From JADLCX01 sp038251595 (GTDB lineage: Bacteria; Planctomycetota; Phycisphaerae; Phycisphaerales; UBA1924), in the NCBI GenBank assembly GCA_038251595.1, contig JBBSBC010000177.1:1-7974 (forward strand): DNA of 7,974 bases, in the 5' to 3' direction. This document shows, piece by piece, positions 5,963 through 7,974 of the stretch; position 1 is the stretch's first letter, and each line of letters starts with the position of its first letter. Below the pieces are notes generated by a model. That model was not told where the DNA came from, searched no databases, and saw nothing but the letters and a program-made list of their open reading frames with translations. Both the position numbers and the translations under genes were made by a program.

Positions 5963-7924
5963 CAGAGGTTCGCGCACAAGACAGAGGTTTTCGATGGGTC
6001 GATCGGGGCGGTACTGGAGGTTGGCGCACCCGCACGAATCCGGGGAGGTCCCTCGGCCACGGCCGAGCCGCTGCGCAATACGGATTTGCTCCCCAGCCTG
6101 AAGGTGTGGCAGGTGAAACTCGCCGAGCAGATGCTCGGCAACAGTTGTGAGCGACGTGTTCTGAAACCAGACCGCTCCGCCGGGCATCAAGCATTGAATC
6201 TTCAAGGCCCCGATGCTCGCATAGTCGTTGGTGGCGAGGTTGTCAATCACCGGTCGATTATTCGTGTCGATCAAAGGTTGCCCGTTTCCGTCAACCTCGT
6301 ACTCAAGACTTCCCGACCAGACGACACCTTCACGGAAGTCGTCGATGACGGCTTCGTCGATGCTCGGACTTTCAATGCGAGGGGAGTAGCGCTTTTCGAC
6401 TTGCAGCATGTGTGAAATCGTGACAAATCCGATGCTCGGCGCTGAGATGACCGAATCGGGTTGTGTTGCGCCCGGATCAAATGGAACCTGGGGTGCCCAT
6501 GGACGAAACGGGAGGCTCTGGGGTTCGCAGTTGCTTCCGATAAAGCCGCCAGCGCCGTTGCCGCGGGGAGTGCGGCCAATAGACAAGAAGGGAATGCGTC
6601 CATCAATCGCCGTCGCCACCACCGCACCGTCCAAAGCGTGATAGATGTCAATGTGGCCGGTGTTGGGCATCTCATTGGTGGGAGCTGTGAATGTTCCGAT
6701 GGCGATGGAAGCACCAAGCACCGATGCTCGCACGTGGATATCGCCGGTGAATGTGCCGCCGACGAAGATTCCCCAATCGAGTTCGGTAAAGGTGCCGGTC
6801 GGCGGTCGTATAAAGTCGGCATTGATGGTGCCGATGAAGTTGCCGGCGGTCTCGAGTTTGTTCAGCGACTTATCTCTCAAGGAAAACGCGTCGACATCTC
6901 CGCCAAGAAGGTTGGCGGTGACATCGGCGTAGAAGTCGCGTGCAAGAACTTGTGAGCCATCGACAGCGCGGATCTGTAGGATGCCGCGACCCGCACGGAT
7001 CTGGGACTTTGTGGTCGCGTTGGTGCCGATCTTGCCGGTGGTGAGGATGCTGTTGATGGTGCCGCGTTGGGCGAGAATGTTGCCGGTGATTCCAACGTCG
7101 TTGGTGGTTGCATTCGTAAGACGAACGGACTCAATGCTCGCAAAGCCCGGCAGAAAAAGAAAGTCAACATCGCCCGGGGCGCTGATGGTTCCCTGAATGC
7201 TCTTGGCGGCGGTGATGATGCCGATCGCTCTGCGAATGGTCGCCGACACACTCTCGTTGTGGATGATGTTTGAGAGTCGGTCGGGCGCGAGCGCGGTAAT
7301 GTTGGCGTGAATGTTGCCGCCAATCAGCGTGTTTCCGACGTTTCGCCCCTCAACCTGCATCCTGTAGATCTGACCAACCCTGAGTTCATCGCGTGGAGTG
7401 ACGTTGGCGCGGCCGACATCGCCGCCGATGGACATGCCCAGGGAAACTTTATACTCTGAGCCGGTGGGTGTGACGGAAATGGATTCCAGATCCATCGCGC
7501 CCGGCCAAGCAATAGCTTGATCCCAAACAACAGCAAAGTCTTCGACACTCCGTGTGGCGTTTGGGATCGGTGCAGGCGCGATCAGCACCCCCATCGAATC
7601 GTTCAACTGAGCGGCAGAGACATCGATGGTGATCGCCCCGATGTTCTTGGCCGGGTCGCCGAATGCGGCATCACGATCAAAGACCCAGACCGTCCACTCG
7701 CCTTGAAGTTGACCATCGACCGCGGTGTAGACATCCGTGTAGGAAAAGTGAACATCGAAGGTTGTTCCGCCCGTTCGCGGGGTGACGATCGCGCCCGTGA
7801 CTTGCACCGGACTTGCGGGTTGACCGATGGTCACGCGGCGGCGCGCCCACACCTCAACATCTCCGTAAGACACCTGACCGAGCGTCAAGACGCTCAGCAT
7901 CGCCAACACTCCAAGCTTTTTCAT
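5960..7924 (-). CDS. Large exported beta-solenoid-like protein, front part (654 residues, ended by in-frame TAG)
   Basis: The ATG at 7924 follows an AGGAGA ribosome binding site (7936-7931). Residues 1-21 are a classic signal peptide: MKKLG, a hydrophobic core, then a likely cut after VSYG. The mature part begins DVEVWARRR. Residues ~38-200 are beta-rich, with two GxWTVW-like and sheet-forming stretches. From about 235 to 450 the sequence is made of short Gly-Ile/Asn repeats (GTINSILTTGKIG at 288-300, GNFIGTINADF at 361-371, GTFTGDIHVRAS). Such ladders form parallel beta-solenoids on cell surfaces. Residues ~530-620 (GEQIRIAQ at 611-618) resemble the segment that precedes the conserved tail in related Phycisphaerae exported proteins. 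A Cys pair (CGC, 631-633) lies just before the stop. No catalytic motif is visible; a structural or adhesive role is likely. Ending at the TAG removes the dockerin-like pair from this product. The same frame continues beyond it. Confidence 0.85.
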   Translation of the reverse strand: MKKLGVLAMLSVLTLGQVSYGDVEVWARRRVTIGQPASPVQVTGAIVTPRTGGTTFDVHFSYTDVYTAVDGQLQGEWTVWVFDRDAAFGDPAKNIGAITIDVSAAQLNDSMGVLIAPAPIPNATRSVEDFAVVWDQAIAWPGAMDLESISVTPTGSEYKVSLGMSIGGDVGRANVTPRDELRVGQIYRMQVEGRNVGNTLIGGNIHANITALAPDRLSNIIHNESVSATIRRAIGIITAAKSIQGTISAPGDVDFLFLPGFASIESVRLTNATTNDVGITGNILAQRGTINSILTTGKIGTNATTKSQIRAGRGILQIRAVDGSQVLARDFYADVTANLLGGDVDAFSLRDKSLNKLETAGNFIGTINADFIRPPTGTFTELDWGIFVGGTFTGDIHVRASVLGASIAIGTFTAPTNEMPNTGHIDIYHALDGAVVATAIDGRIPFLSIGRTPRGNGAGGFIGSNCEPQSLPFRPWAPQVPFDPGATQPDSVISAPSIGFVTISHMLQVEKRYSPRIESPSIDEAVIDDFREGVVWSGSLEYEVDGNGQPLIDTNNRPVIDNLATNDYASIGALKIQCLMPGGAVWFQNTSLTTVAEHLLGEFHLPHLQAGEQIRIAQRLGRGRGTSPDSCGCANLQYRPDRPIENLCLVREPL

Positions 7925-7930
7925 CCACTA

Positions 7931-7936
7931 TCTCCT
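7931..7936 (-). promoter_or_regulatory. Ribosome binding site of the large exported protein
   Basis: AGGAGA on the minus strand, six bases before the ATG at 7924. It fixes the start of the gene and shows that the signal peptide is the true N-terminus. No promoter is visible in the remaining 38 bases of the window. Confidence 0.8.
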
Positions 7937-7974
7937 GCGTCGTGTGCATCCAATCATGAGGAACACACCCGCGC

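Noticed and set aside
5564..6415. Plus-strand open frame of 283 codons opposite the junction of the exported protein
   Set aside because: It overlaps the junction with the in-frame TAG, but the opposite strand carries recognisable conserved sequence on both sides. The frame has no domain, and a GC-rich antisense frame of this length is expected.

Overview
All convincing genes in this window lie on the minus strand, so transcription runs from high to low coordinates. The organism looks like a planctomycete, probably of the class Phycisphaerae. The DNA is GC-rich, the surface protein ends in a pair of dockerin-like repeats of the 'VTVQDxFDFLxAYF' style common in that group, and an ECF sigma factor is paired with a cupin-type anti-sigma factor. 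This placement comes from protein style only.

From the right: positions 7924 to 4943 form one 994-codon reading frame for a large exported protein. It has a signal peptide, a glycine-rich beta-solenoid-like middle and a C-terminal dockerin-like pair. A single in-frame TAG at 5960-5962 splits it into a 654-residue front part and a 338-codon tail. A clear intrinsic terminator follows at 4866-4904. Next come a promoter (4761-4788), a small unrecognised protein (4708-4271) and a PIN-PhoH ATPase (4129-2492), probably one transcription unit. Then an ECF sigma factor (2366-1815) and a ChrR-like cupin anti-sigma protein (1818-1075) overlap by ATGA, a standard regulator and antagonist pair. Last is the start of a second exported protein (869 to beyond position 1). 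Its signal peptide is encoded across a run of nine G, and its leader contains two tandem hairpins.

The sigma/anti-sigma pair is a stress-response switch. The PhoH protein is probably RNA-related housekeeping, and the two exported proteins face the cell surface. Nothing here proves that the sigma factor controls its neighbours. The points most worth following are the in-frame TAG, the G9 tract where a one-base slip either way stops translation within three codons, and the possible bistable leader in front of that gene. I see no tRNA, rRNA, CRISPR array or insertion sequence.
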